Notes under the pieces: model-generated
The model's database searches: none
Told to the model about the DNA's origin: nothing
What the model saw: the letters and a program-made list of their open reading frames with translations, nothing else
In this document: one piece after another, positions 1 to 9,063 of the stretch
How positions within the stretch are numbered: the stretch's first letter is position 1
How the letters are laid out: the number at the start of each line of letters is the position of its first letter
Made by a program: the position numbers and the translations under genes
Assembly (NCBI RefSeq): GCF_013377785.1
Contig: NZ_JABXWT010000011.1
Coordinates: 62,001 to 126,000 of the forward strand
Length of the DNA: 64,000 bases
Direction: 5' to 3'
Origin: Ruegeria haliotis
Lineage (GTDB): Bacteria > Pseudomonadota > Alphaproteobacteria > Rhodobacterales > Rhodobacteraceae

Positions 1-412
1 CTTGTTCAAACAACTCCACCGCACGCCTGCTGCGTTCCGCGCGACCAAGACCCAGATGAATGCGCAGGGCTTCCTTGATCTGCCAGCCAACGGTGAAACA
101 TGGGTTCAGAGATGACATCGGTTCCTGAAAGATCATCGCAAGATCGTTGCCGACAATATCGCGGCGCGCGCGCGCATCCATCGTCAACAGATCATGGCCA
201 TCAAAGGTCATCTCATCAGCGGTCACCGTCGCAGTCCAGGGCAATAGTCCCATCAGCGCCAGCATGGACACCGATTTGCCCGAGCCGCTTTCGCCGACGA
301 TGGCCAGAATTTCACCAGTATCGACGTCCTGGTCGACGGCGTCCACAGCGCGGAACGCGCCCGTTGCGGTCGCGAACTCGACGCTGAGGTTGCGGATGCG
401 TAACAGGGACAT
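1..412 (-). CDS. dppD: Dipeptide ABC transporter ATP-binding protein, N-terminal part (cut by window edge)
   Basis: The first 137 residues of a peptide-transporter ATPase are present; the rest lies beyond base 1. The start ATG at 412 lies 4 bases after the permease stop. Residues 1-30 form the usual N-terminal strand, the Walker A motif GESGSGKS follows at about residue 39, and the Q-loop reads MIFQEPMSSLNP. This pattern is typical of the DppD/OppD family, which powers import of di- and oligopeptides from the inner face of the membrane. It is the fifth gene of a minus-strand operon beginning with dppA at 5088. A dppF partner is expected next but is outside the window. Confidence 0.93.
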   Translation of the reverse strand, partial: MSLLRIRNLSVEFATATGAFRAVDAVDQDVDTGEILAIVGESGSGKSVSMLALMGLLPWTATVTADEMTFDGHDLLTMDARARRDIVGNDLAMIFQEPMSSLNPCFTVGWQIKEALRIHLGLGRAERSRRAVELFEQ

Positions 413-416
413 GGGC

Positions 417-1322
417 CTAGCTCCGTTTCAGCTTGGGATCGAGCGCGTCGCGCAGCCCGTCGCCCATCAGGTTGATGGCCAGCACCGTGACAAGGATCGC
501 CAGACCAGGAAACGTGACAACCCACCATGCGCGCAGAATGAACTCGCGTGCTTCGGCCAGCATGGTGCCCCATTCCGGTGTCGGCGGTTGCGCCCCCATG
601 CCCAGAAAGCCAAGCGCTGCGGCGTCAAGAATGGCCGTCGAAAACGACAGGGCCGCCTGCACGATGATCGGTGCCAGGCAGTTTGGCAGCACGGTGACAA
701 ACATCAGCCGTACCAACCCTGCACCGGCCACCCGGGCGGAGGTGACGTAATCTTTCTGTTTTTCCGACAGCACACTGGCGCGGGTCAGGCGCACATAGTG
801 GGGCTGCAGCACGATCGCGATGGCAATCATCGCATTGGTGAGTGACGGGCCAAGGATGGCCACCAGTACCAGCGCCAGCAGCAGCGACGGGAAGGCCAGG
901 ATGATATCCATGATCCGCATAATGATATTGTCGGCCCATTTGGGTGCAAACCCCGCCAGCAGGCCGATCAGAATACCACCCGAGGCGGCGATACTGACAA
1001 CCACGACCCCGACAAAAAACGAATACCGCGCGCCGACGATCAATCGCGACAGCATGTCCCGGCCCAGCGGATCGGTGCCCAGCGGATAGGTCCAATTGCC
1101 GCCTTCCTGCCAAAACGGCGGTTGCAGAGTCGCATCGCGGAACTGAGCTGTCGGATCGTGGGGGGCGATCCACGGCCCGAAAAGGGCCAAAAAGGCAAAG
1201 ACCACAAAGACCCAAAGACCAATCACGGCGCCGCGGTTTTCGCGGAAATAGAACCAGAACTCGCGCAGGCGCCCCGGGCGTTCAGTGGCCTGAGTGGCCT
1301 CGACTGACATGGTTTCAGACAT
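417..1322 (-). CDS. dppC: Dipeptide ABC transporter permease DppC
   Basis: Inner-membrane permease of 301 residues, typical of DppC. A cytoplasmic N-terminus is followed by a first membrane segment near residues 25-45, a periplasmic loop containing the family motif YPLGTDPLGRDMLSRL, and a core of four to five further helices with the ATPase-contacting EAA-like loop. I chose the ATG at 1322 because it overlaps the dppB stop (TGATG), as expected for translational coupling; the frame stays open upstream but that part lies inside dppB and has no family resemblance. It pairs with DppB to form the peptide channel. Confidence 0.94.
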   Translation of the reverse strand: MSETMSVEATQATERPGRLREFWFYFRENRGAVIGLWVFVVFAFLALFGPWIAPHDPTAQFRDATLQPPFWQEGGNWTYPLGTDPLGRDMLSRLIVGARYSFFVGVVVVSIAASGGILIGLLAGFAPKWADNIIMRIMDIILAFPSLLLALVLVAILGPSLTNAMIAIAIVLQPHYVRLTRASVLSEKQKDYVTSARVAGAGLVRLMFVTVLPNCLAPIIVQAALSFSTAILDAAALGFLGMGAQPPTPEWGTMLAEAREFILRAWWVVTFPGLAILVTVLAINLMGDGLRDALDPKLKRS

Positions 1323-2329
1323 CAGCGCTTCCTGATTTTGGGATTGATGACACCGTAGAGCATGTCGACGGTCAGGTTCACGACCATTACCATCACAGCG
1401 ATCAGCAACAGACCGCCCTGAACCACCGGATAATCGCGACGGAAAATGCTGTCGACCATCCATTTTCCGATGCCCGGCCAACTAAAGATAGTCTCGGTCA
1501 GGATCGCACCCGCCAACAGCGTGCCGACAGACAGACCGATTACCGTGATGACCGGGATCAGCGCGTTGCGCAGTGCGTGAATGCCGTTGATCCGACCCGG
1601 TGACAATCCTTTGGCGCGGGCGGTGCGGATATAGTCCTCGCCCAGAACTTCAAGCATGGCCGAGCGTGTCTGACGCGCAATCACAGCCAGTGGAATAGTG
1701 CCCAGCACGATTGTCGGCAGAATAAGATGACGTACCGCCGAGGCAAACGCGCCCTTCTGCCCAGACGCCAGGCTGTCGATCAGCATGAACCCCGTGGGGT
1801 CGGGGAAGTAGTAGATCAGGTCAATCCGGCCCGAGACCGGCGTCCATTGCAGGTTGCCCGAGAAGACGATGATTAATAGCAGCGCCCACCAGAAGATCGG
1901 CATCGAATATCCCACCAAAGCGGTGGACATCAGCGTTCTGTCATACAACTTGCCGCGGTTCACCGCCGCAATCACCCCGGCGGGCAACCCCAGCGCGACC
2001 GCAAAGATCATCGCACAAATCGACAGCTCAAGCGTTGCCGGGAACAGCGCGAAGAACTCGTCCCATACCGGTTTCTTGGTAACAAATGAGTTCCCGAGAT
2101 CGCCGTGCAGGACACCCGTCAGATACTCCCAGAACTGCACCACAATGGGGCGGTCGAATCCGAACTGCTGTTCAAGCTCGGCGTAACGCTCTTGGGTCAA
2201 TCCACGTTCGCCGGCCATGACGATGATCGGATCGCCGGGCAGGACACGGATGAACGCAAAAGAAATCAACGTCACACCGATGAAGGTTGGCACGAAGGTC
2301 AACAGACGGCTCAGAACATAATTCAGCAT
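1322..2329 (-). CDS. dppB: Dipeptide ABC transporter permease DppB
   Basis: A 335-residue permease with the classic DppB start (a first transmembrane helix at residues 8-28) and the motif RVLPGDPI near residue 29. Five more helices follow, with the EAA-type loop at about residues 230-255 (ARAKGLSPGRI). It is the membrane partner of DppC. It overlaps the upstream peptidase gene by 7 bases and the downstream dppC by one base, so the three are probably translated as a coupled unit. Confidence 0.95.
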   Translation of the reverse strand: MLNYVLSRLLTFVPTFIGVTLISFAFIRVLPGDPIIVMAGERGLTQERYAELEQQFGFDRPIVVQFWEYLTGVLHGDLGNSFVTKKPVWDEFFALFPATLELSICAMIFAVALGLPAGVIAAVNRGKLYDRTLMSTALVGYSMPIFWWALLLIIVFSGNLQWTPVSGRIDLIYYFPDPTGFMLIDSLASGQKGAFASAVRHLILPTIVLGTIPLAVIARQTRSAMLEVLGEDYIRTARAKGLSPGRINGIHALRNALIPVITVIGLSVGTLLAGAILTETIFSWPGIGKWMVDSIFRRDYPVVQGGLLLIAVMVMVVNLTVDMLYGVINPKIRKR

Positions 2330-3432
2330 TTCAACACCGTCATATCCTTTGGAAATTGGGTAAGCGAGGTGTATCCGTCATCAGTGATCAGGACATCATC
2401 CTCGATACGCACCCCGAAATTGTTGATGTCATAAAGACCGGGTTCGTTGGTATAAACGGTGCCGGCTGGCAACGTCATATGGTTTCCCCGGACGATATAG
2501 GGGGCCTCGTGAACATCTCGGCCCAGTCCATGACCGGTCTTGGTGCGGATGCGGTCAGCGAATGGGGACGCTTCGAGCACACCCGTCACCGCGTCGTCAA
2601 TATCATGCGCGGTCACGCCAGCACGTGTCACATCAAGCCCTTTGAGATTGGCCCGCAGGACCGTGTCATAAACCGCTTGCGCCTCGTCGGTGGCGTGGCT
2701 CAGAAACACGGTGCGGGTGATGTCGGCGGCAAAGCCATGTTTCCGCGCACCAAAATCCAACAGCAAAGCATCGCCCGCTTTGACGGCATAGTCGGGGCGG
2801 GCTGTGGCGTGCGGGCGTGCCGAGCCATCACCGGCGGCGACAATCGGAGAAAACGCCAAATCCTCGGCGCCTTCGGCAAACAATGCCTGTATCAGTGTCT
2901 GCTCGATCTCTTTTTCCGTTTGGCCAAGCCGGACAGTTTCCAGCGTGCGTGCCAAAGCGCGCTCCGAGATGGCAATGGCGGTCTTCAGGGCGTCAATATC
3001 AGACGGTGTCTTGATCAAGCGCAGACCGGAAATTTCGCGCTCGGCATCAATAATCTGCAGATCGGGTTGTGCGATCATCATCGCATGATGGACAAAGACA
3101 CGCATCACTTGCCCTTCGACGGCCAGCGATGTGATGTCCAGATAGGCCAACAGCGCAGCGAATGCCGCGTCATAGCCATCCTGATCGCGCCAGTCGAATA
3201 CGGCCCCTTCAAAGCCGACCAGATCCCAGCTGCGTAATTCGAGATTGGGGACCAGTGCGGCAGCTGTGCCCTGCGCTGGGATCACCAGCACGAAGGGACG
3301 CTCGTGGCTCATGAATGCGTGTTGAACGGCACGGATAAAGTTCGGACCGGGCACAAGCGCCACGGCGTCCACGCCCAAGCCAGCGGCGACGTCCGCATAG
3401 GCGGTCAAACGATCGGAAAGGGAGTGCGACAC
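2323..3432 (-). CDS. M24 family metallopeptidase (prolidase / Xaa-Pro dipeptidase type)
   Basis: A 369-residue cytosolic pita-bread metallopeptidase. An N-terminal creatinase-like domain covers about residues 1-145 and the catalytic domain the rest. The five dinuclear-metal ligands are visible: Asp in LLLDFGA, Asp in ADITRT, His in TGHGLG, Glu in TNEPGLY and Glu in VRIEDD. Enzymes of this family split Xaa-Pro bonds. It sits between dppA and dppB and overlaps dppB by 7 bases, which strongly suggests it processes imported dipeptides. The exact substrate, true prolidase or another imidopeptide, cannot be told from sequence. Confidence 0.9.
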   Translation of the reverse strand: MSHSLSDRLTAYADVAAGLGVDAVALVPGPNFIRAVQHAFMSHERPFVLVIPAQGTAAALVPNLELRSWDLVGFEGAVFDWRDQDGYDAAFAALLAYLDITSLAVEGQVMRVFVHHAMMIAQPDLQIIDAEREISGLRLIKTPSDIDALKTAIAISERALARTLETVRLGQTEKEIEQTLIQALFAEGAEDLAFSPIVAAGDGSARPHATARPDYAVKAGDALLLDFGARKHGFAADITRTVFLSHATDEAQAVYDTVLRANLKGLDVTRAGVTAHDIDDAVTGVLEASPFADRIRTKTGHGLGRDVHEAPYIVRGNHMTLPAGTVYTNEPGLYDINNFGVRIEDDVLITDDGYTSLTQFPKDMTVLKC

Positions 3433-3454
3433 CTGGGATAACCTTGGAACTGTC

Positions 3455-3479
3455 GGGGACGGCGATTGCGCGCCGCCCC
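3455..3479 (-). terminator. Hairpin after dppA (probable attenuator or mRNA-stabilising stem)
   Basis: On the transcribed strand GGGGCGGCG pairs with CGCCGTCCCC around a 6-base loop, with one bulged T. No T run follows, so it is more likely a stem that protects or separates the dppA message from the lower-expressed peptidase and permease genes than a full terminator. Confidence 0.5.
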
Positions 3480-3495
3480 TATTCTTAGGGATCGC

Positions 3496-5088
3496 TTACT
3501 GCGACAGGCCAACCTGGTTGAAGATATGGCCACCCAGCGGGTGCACGACATATCCTTCAACTTCGGGACGCATGGGCATGTAGACAACCGAATGCGCGAT
3601 GGTCGCCCAAGGCGCCTGCTCTTTGAAGATCTTCTGTGCTTCTTCATAAAGCGGCTGGCGCTCTTCCTGGGTGGGCAGTACTTTGGCTTGCTGGATCAGG
3701 TCTTCGAACGGCTGGTGGCACCACTGAGCACGGTTCGACGCCTCGCGTCCATCACAACCCAGCAGAACCGCGAGGAAGTTGTCCGGATCGCCGTTGTCAC
3801 CGGTCCAGCCCAACAGAACGGCACCGTCACGGTCCAGTTCTTTGGAGCGGGACAGATACTCGCCCCACTCATAAGACACAATCTCGACATTGACGCCGAT
3901 TTTGGCGAAATCCGCCTGCATCAACTCGGCCATACGGCGCGCATTGGGGTTATACGGCCGTTGCACTGGCATCGCCCAGATCTTCATGTCGAGACCTTCA
4001 ACACCTTCGGCGGCAAGCAGTTCCTTTGCCTGTTCGGGATTGTACTCGTCATCCACAGTGCTTTCGTCATAGGACCACATGGTTGGCGGGATCGGGTTCT
4101 TGGCAATCTGACCAGAGCCCTGGAAGACCACATCGATGATCGCCTGCTTGTCGATCGCCATGTTCAGCGCGCGGCGCACGTTGGCGTTGTCATACGGTGC
4201 AACGGTGGTGTTGTAGGCCAGATAGCCAACATTCAGACCTTCCTGCTCCATGACAACAACATCCGAGGCATCTTGCATTGCCTGAATATCTGCCGGGTTC
4301 GGATAGGCCATAACGTGACATTCACCCGCCTGTACCTTCTGATAGCGCACGGACGCATCCGGCGTGATCGCAAAGATCAGGCTTTCCACCTTGGCCGGAT
4401 CCCCCCAGTAATCGTCGTTGCGCAGATAACGAATGACGGCGTCTTTCTGATAGGCTTGGAACGAAAATGGGCCAGTTCCGACCGGTGCCTGATTCAGCAT
4501 TTCCGGCGTACCGGCTTCCAGCATCGCATCCGCATATTCCGCAGAGACGATCGACGCGAAATCCATCGCCATGTTGGCGATAATCGGGGCCTCGGGACGG
4601 GTCAGATTGAATTTGACGGTGTAGTCATCAACCTTTTCGATACTATCGATCAGATCGGGCATCGACATACTGTCGAAATACTCCCATGTGCCACCCGATA
4701 CCTTGTTATAGGGATGGTCGTCGTTTTTTTGACGATCAAAGCTAAAAATCACATCATCCGCGTTGAAATCACGGCTGGGTGTGAACGAGTCATTGCTGTG
4801 AAACTTTACGCCCTTGCGCAGGTTGAACGTGACGGTCCGGCCATCGTCGGACACTTCCCAGCTTTCTGCCAGTCCCGGGATCACTTCGGTCGTGCCAACT
4901 TTGAATTCGGCGAGACGATTGTAAATCGGGTGGCTTGACGCGTCAAAAGTCGTACCTGCAGTAAAAAGCGCCGGATCGAAGCCTTCGGGTGAACCTTCGG
5001 AACAATAGACAAGCGATTGAGCAGATGCCATCGATGCGCCAAAGGCGGCGATCAGCAGCCCTGATGCGAGCATTCGTTTCTTAAACAT
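3496..5088 (-). CDS. dppA: Periplasmic dipeptide-binding protein DppA
   Basis: A 530-residue solute-binding protein of family 5. The Sec signal peptide ends near ASAQS (about residue 22). The mature protein begins LVYCSEGSPEGFDP and carries many blocks that I recall from E. coli DppA, including TRPEAP, AMDFAS, GTGPF, TPDASVRY, PPTMW, WAMPVQRPYNPNARR and GWTGDNGDPDNF. Such near-identity in the binding cleft supports dipeptide binding rather than long oligopeptides. The start is the ATG at 5088, preceded by TTGGAGAAAATA; a TTG 12 bases earlier overlaps that ribosome site and is rejected. First gene of the operon. Confidence 0.96.
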   Translation of the reverse strand: MFKKRMLASGLLIAAFGASMASAQSLVYCSEGSPEGFDPALFTAGTTFDASSHPIYNRLAEFKVGTTEVIPGLAESWEVSDDGRTVTFNLRKGVKFHSNDSFTPSRDFNADDVIFSFDRQKNDDHPYNKVSGGTWEYFDSMSMPDLIDSIEKVDDYTVKFNLTRPEAPIIANMAMDFASIVSAEYADAMLEAGTPEMLNQAPVGTGPFSFQAYQKDAVIRYLRNDDYWGDPAKVESLIFAITPDASVRYQKVQAGECHVMAYPNPADIQAMQDASDVVVMEQEGLNVGYLAYNTTVAPYDNANVRRALNMAIDKQAIIDVVFQGSGQIAKNPIPPTMWSYDESTVDDEYNPEQAKELLAAEGVEGLDMKIWAMPVQRPYNPNARRMAELMQADFAKIGVNVEIVSYEWGEYLSRSKELDRDGAVLLGWTGDNGDPDNFLAVLLGCDGREASNRAQWCHQPFEDLIQQAKVLPTQEERQPLYEEAQKIFKEQAPWATIAHSVVYMPMRPEVEGYVVHPLGGHIFNQVGLSQ

Positions 5089-5142
5089 TATTTTCTCCAA
5101 CTGTCGGTATTGGCAGGTTTCCGTTCATGAATAAGAAGCATG

Positions 5143-5160
5143 TTCAGTATCGATACTGAA
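5143..5160. promoter_or_regulatory. Perfect 18-bp palindrome upstream of dppA (candidate operator)
   Basis: TTCAGTATCGATACTGAA is its own reverse complement and lies 55 bp before the dppA start, where an operator overlapping the promoter would be expected. No regulator gene is adjacent, so the binding protein is unknown. Confidence 0.55.
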
Positions 5161-5497
5161 TTGCGAACTACCCACGATCTGACCCGCGCGGTTGTTTTTC
5201 GGCGCAACTTCCAGCAGATGCGCGAATGCTGGGCATTCCAGCATGAATGGCAGACAATGCCAAGGCCAAGGTTCATAGGAAGAACGCAGGTTCCGTAGGG
5301 GCATGTTACCAGTATCGGCGGTCCCGATTAACTCTGACGCCTTTGCCATGGTGAGGAAAGATCACAAATCCATGTCCGCGTTTCCGTCTCAGCTTTGGGA
5401 TGCGACTAGGGGATTGCCAGACAGACATCACTTCAACTGACTTGCCCAGAAATCTCTGACCCACCGAACTGGCGGGCCAGAAGCGTTGCTTTTGCCC
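5161..5497. other. Non-coding gap between the dpp and sugar-transport operons
   Basis: About 340 bases without a convincing gene. The short open frames here lack ribosome sites and family resemblance. It should hold the dppA promoter and the 3' end of the sugar-transporter transcript; the only stem seen near 5473-5484 (CTGG/CCAG) is too weak to call a terminator. Confidence 0.5.
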
Positions 5498-6442
5498 TTA
5501 GTCGTACAGAACCGCCGCGATCTCTGGATCATCGATGTTGGACGCATCGTAGTAGTAGAAACCGGTGTCGATCAGCGCTGGTACCTCTTCCCCTTTCGAG
5601 GCGGCGACGGCTGCTTTGACGGTTTCATAACCGATGCCAACCGGGTTCTGAGTGATGGCACCCGCCATCAGGCCGCTTTTGATGGCATCTTTTTGCGCTT
5701 TGCCGCTGTCATAGCCAATAATGACCAGACCTTCGGTTCCCAGTTCCTGTACACCATTCACAACACCGATGGCCGAGCCTTCATTGGTGCCGAAAATGCC
5801 GCTTAGATCCGGGTTTGCAGTCAGGATCGCCTTGGTGACTTCGGTGGATTTCAGGTGGTCGCCCTGACCATACTGAACGGTGACAACTTCGATATCCGGA
5901 TATTTCTCGGCGATGCGGTTGACGAAACCATCGCGGCGATCAATGCCGGTGCGGCTGGTTTGGTCATGTGCAACCACCGCAACCTTACCTTTGCCGCCAA
6001 TCAATTCAGCCATCTTGTCCGCAGCCAGCCCCGCAGCGGCGGCATTGTCTGTCGTCGCCGTCGAGACCGGAATGTCGCTGTCCACACCACTGTCAAACGC
6101 GATGATCGGGATGCCCTTGTCATTGGCCTGTTTCAGCAACGGGATCGCGGCCTGACTGTCCAGTGCGGCAAAACCGATGGCCTTGGGGTTGTTGGCCAGC
6201 GCTGCGGCCAGCATGTCGATCTGACGATCGACCATCGTCTCATTGTCGGGGCCTTCAAATGTGATGGTCACGCCATATTCATCCGCCGCTTGTTCCGCAC
6301 CGGATTTTACCGCCTGCCAGAACTGGTGCTGGAACCCTTTCGAGACCAACGGGATGTAGACGTCTTCAGCCATGGCCATGGAAGCCGGGGCTGCAAGGGT
6401 GGCCGCACTTAAGGCCCCCAGAATGAAGCGACGTGAAAACAT
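5498..6442 (-). CDS. Sugar ABC transporter substrate-binding protein (RbsB-like)
   Basis: A 314-residue periplasmic binding protein of the ribose/LacI fold class. It has an N-terminal signal peptide (basic MFSRR, hydrophobic core, cleavage near AMAED). The mature domain starts with VYIPLVSKGFQHQFWQ, and the hinge/second-lobe motifs IGYDSG and ITQNP are present. The ATG at 6442 has an excellent site (GAGGAGG). It is the last gene of an order dehydratase, ATPase, permease, binding protein. From context the ligand is probably L-fucose or a stereochemically related pentose; the protein itself only says monosaccharide. Confidence 0.9.
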   Translation of the reverse strand: MFSRRFILGALSAATLAAPASMAMAEDVYIPLVSKGFQHQFWQAVKSGAEQAADEYGVTITFEGPDNETMVDRQIDMLAAALANNPKAIGFAALDSQAAIPLLKQANDKGIPIIAFDSGVDSDIPVSTATTDNAAAAGLAADKMAELIGGKGKVAVVAHDQTSRTGIDRRDGFVNRIAEKYPDIEVVTVQYGQGDHLKSTEVTKAILTANPDLSGIFGTNEGSAIGVVNGVQELGTEGLVIIGYDSGKAQKDAIKSGLMAGAITQNPVGIGYETVKAAVAASKGEEVPALIDTGFYYYDASNIDDPEIAAVLYD

Positions 6443-6488
6443 GTTTTTTCCTCCTCTGAAATCGTCACGTTTGTTTTTGGTCGTTGGG

Positions 6489-7496
6489 TCAGCCAGCTTT
6501 CTTGCGCCGCGCCATGTCGGCATAGACAGCCAGGATGATGATTGCGCCGGTAACAACGGTCTGCCATTCCTGCGCCACGGACAGTACGCGCAGCCCGTTG
6601 GTCAGAACCGCCATGATGAGCGCGCCGATCAAGGTGCCAAGGATCGTGCCGCGCCCACCGGACAGGGATGTGCCCCCGATCACCACGGCGGCAATGGCCT
6701 CAAGCTCGTATCCCAGACCCAGGGCCGGTTGGGCCGAGTTCAGGCGCGAGGCGATCAAAATTCCGCCGATACCACAGATGCCTCCGGCAAGCGCATAAAT
6801 CCGCATTTTCCAGGCATCGGTATTTACGCCCGACAGGCGCACGGCCTCTTCGTTTGAACCCAGCGCGAAGGTGTAGCGTCCTAAAACGGTACGCCCCAGA
6901 ATATACGACGCGGCGAGTGCCACCAGAAACAGGATCAGCACGCCGTTCGGAATGGGCAGGGCGGGGAACACTTCGCCAATCAATGATCCGCGCGAGATCT
7001 GATCGAAACCCGGTGTGTCGTTGAAATAGATCGGCCGCGTCCCTGAAATCACCAGCGACAGGCCCTTCAGGATCAGCATCATGCCCAGCGTCGCAATGAA
7101 GGGCGGGATTTTCATCTTGGCCACAAAAGTGCCCGAGCACAGGCCGCACAATGCGCCCGCTGCAATGGCCGCAGCCACGCCCAATAGCAGGGGCATCCCC
7201 AGATAGGTCAACGCAACACCCGCGATCACCGCGCAAAATGTCATCAGTGTGCCAACTGACAAATCGATCCCGCCGGTGATAATGACCAGCGTCGCCGCCA
7301 CGGCCAGCACGCCGTTGACCGAGGTCGCCTGCAAGATCGCAATCATGTTCGAGGTCTGCATGAAATTCGGCGACGCGATCGAAAACCCGATCAGTAAGGC
7401 GATCAGACTGGCGAAGGCTAACAACTTTTGGTAGGCGCCGCTTTCGGATAGCCCTGCCAGAGGCTTTTTCTTTTCGATATCCGTTGCCGTAATCAT
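6489..7496 (-). CDS. Sugar ABC transporter permease (RbsC-like)
   Basis: A 335-residue inner-membrane protein with about ten hydrophobic segments and the RbsC/XylH signature regions ([11 protein letters not shown] near residue 75 and [11 protein letters not shown] near residue 265). The ATG at 7496 overlaps the ATPase stop (ATGA). An upstream in-frame extension would lie inside the ATPase gene and is rejected. It forms the homodimeric channel for the sugar delivered by the neighbouring binding protein. Confidence 0.93.
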   Translation of the reverse strand: MITATDIEKKKPLAGLSESGAYQKLLAFASLIALLIGFSIASPNFMQTSNMIAILQATSVNGVLAVAATLVIITGGIDLSVGTLMTFCAVIAGVALTYLGMPLLLGVAAAIAAGALCGLCSGTFVAKMKIPPFIATLGMMLILKGLSLVISGTRPIYFNDTPGFDQISRGSLIGEVFPALPIPNGVLILFLVALAASYILGRTVLGRYTFALGSNEEAVRLSGVNTDAWKMRIYALAGGICGIGGILIASRLNSAQPALGLGYELEAIAAVVIGGTSLSGGRGTILGTLIGALIMAVLTNGLRVLSVAQEWQTVVTGAIIILAVYADMARRKKAG

Positions 7497-9019
7497 TGCA
7501 GTGTCCCTGTAACCTGCATCGCTGCCGCACGTTGCGTGGCCAGATGCATGATGTCTTCCTGAGTGGTGTTTTTTCCGCCGGGCAGAATTCCGGTCAGTCG
7601 GCCCTCGCACATTACCGCGATACGGTGGCTCAGGCGCATGATCTCGGGCAGTTCGGACGATATCACGATAATCGTCTTGCCCTGTCCGGCCAGTTCTTCG
7701 AGCAGCCTGTAGATCTCGGATTTTGCGCCCACGTCGATGCCGCGTGTCGGTTCATCAAAGATCAGGATGTCACAGTCGCGCAGCAACCATTTGGCGATGA
7801 CGACCTTTTGCTGGTTGCCCCCGGATAACAGCCGCACCTCTTGCGTATCCGATGGGGTGCGGATGCCCAGCTGCTTGATGTAGCTTTGCGCCGCCTGCGC
7901 CATCCCGGCATCGTTCAGAACGCCACCCTTGCTCAGGAACAGGTCCATTGAGGCCAATGCAATATTGTCGCGCACGTTCATACCGGTGGCGAGGCCGAAA
8001 TGCTTGCGATCCTCGGATAGGTATCCGATCCCGGCCCGCACCGCATCTTTGGGTGATTTGACCGAAACGTTCTGACCGTGCACCCGGATTTCACCGCTGT
8101 CCCGGGGGTCGGCCCCGAAAATGGCGCGCGCCACTTCGGTCCGGCCTGCACCCATCAAACCGGCAAAGCCCAGAATCTCGCCGCGCTGCACCGAGAAACT
8201 GACATCCTGAATCTCTTTCCCCCGGCTCAGACCCGAAACCTCAAGCGATACTTCCGCATCGCCCAGATCAGGCACATCCAGCGGTTCTTCGTTCACCTCG
8301 CGGCCCACCATCATGGCGATGATTCTGGTGATCGGCGTATCGGCGGCGTCAACTGTGCCGACATATTCGCCGTCGCGCATCACCGTCACTCGGTCGGCGA
8401 TCTGCTTCAGCTCATCCATTTTGTGGCTGATGTAGACAATACCCACACCTTCGGCCTTGAGGCGGCGAATGATCACGAACAGTTCGGCAATCTCGGCATC
8501 ATTCAGCGCGGCGGTCGGTTCGTCCATGACCAGAACCTTGGACCGATACGACAGCGCTTTGGCAATCTCGACCATCTGCTGCTTGGCGATGGTCAGGCTA
8601 CCCACAGGCGCCCTTGGGTCAAGGTTCAGGTTCATCGAGGCGAAAATCCCGGCCGTCTGCGCATTCAGCGCAGCCTCGTCCAACCGGCCAAAGCTCTTGC
8701 GGGGTTCGCGACCGATAAAGATGTTCTGCGCAACATTCAGGTCGTTCATTAGGCTCAGTTCCTGATGGATGATGCCAACACCCAGATCCTGCGCCTCACG
8801 CGGGGTTTTGGGACTGACCTCTTGCCCTTCGATCCGCAGGGTGCCGCCATCACGTTGATAAATCCCGGACAGGATTTTCATCAGCGTGCTTTTCCCGGCG
8901 CCATTCTCGCCCATCAAAGCGTGAACCTCACCCGGCACCAGATCGAATTGCACGGACTTGAGCGCGTGCACACCGGGGAAGTATTTTTCGATCCCCGTCA
9001 TATCGACCAGTTTTGACAT
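7493..9019 (-). CDS. Sugar ABC transporter ATP-binding protein with two ATPase domains (RbsA/MglA-like)
   Basis: A 508-residue tandem ATPase. The N-terminal domain has a canonical Walker A (GENGAGKST, about residue 38), signature region and Walker B ([10 protein letters not shown]). The C-terminal domain has the degenerate P-loop GLMGAGRTE and a second signature [10 protein letters not shown] with [13 protein letters not shown]. This asymmetric layout is normal for the family. The start at 9019 follows GGAGGA directly; an ATG four codons earlier overlaps that site. Co-transcribed with permease and binding protein. Confidence 0.94.
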   Translation of the reverse strand: MSKLVDMTGIEKYFPGVHALKSVQFDLVPGEVHALMGENGAGKSTLMKILSGIYQRDGGTLRIEGQEVSPKTPREAQDLGVGIIHQELSLMNDLNVAQNIFIGREPRKSFGRLDEAALNAQTAGIFASMNLNLDPRAPVGSLTIAKQQMVEIAKALSYRSKVLVMDEPTAALNDAEIAELFVIIRRLKAEGVGIVYISHKMDELKQIADRVTVMRDGEYVGTVDAADTPITRIIAMMVGREVNEEPLDVPDLGDAEVSLEVSGLSRGKEIQDVSFSVQRGEILGFAGLMGAGRTEVARAIFGADPRDSGEIRVHGQNVSVKSPKDAVRAGIGYLSEDRKHFGLATGMNVRDNIALASMDLFLSKGGVLNDAGMAQAAQSYIKQLGIRTPSDTQEVRLLSGGNQQKVVIAKWLLRDCDILIFDEPTRGIDVGAKSEIYRLLEELAGQGKTIIVISSELPEIMRLSHRIAVMCEGRLTGILPGGKNTTQEDIMHLATQRAAAMQVTGTLQ

Positions 9020-9063
9020 TCTTCCTCCCATTTGCGCCTGCCCCCGCCCGCGCGTTACGCGGC

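Noticed and set aside
3466..4938. Open frame of 490 codons on the plus strand opposite dppA
   Set aside because: It is the antisense shadow of a clear DppA gene, with no ribosome site and a His/Arg-rich composition typical of frames opposite GC-rich genes.
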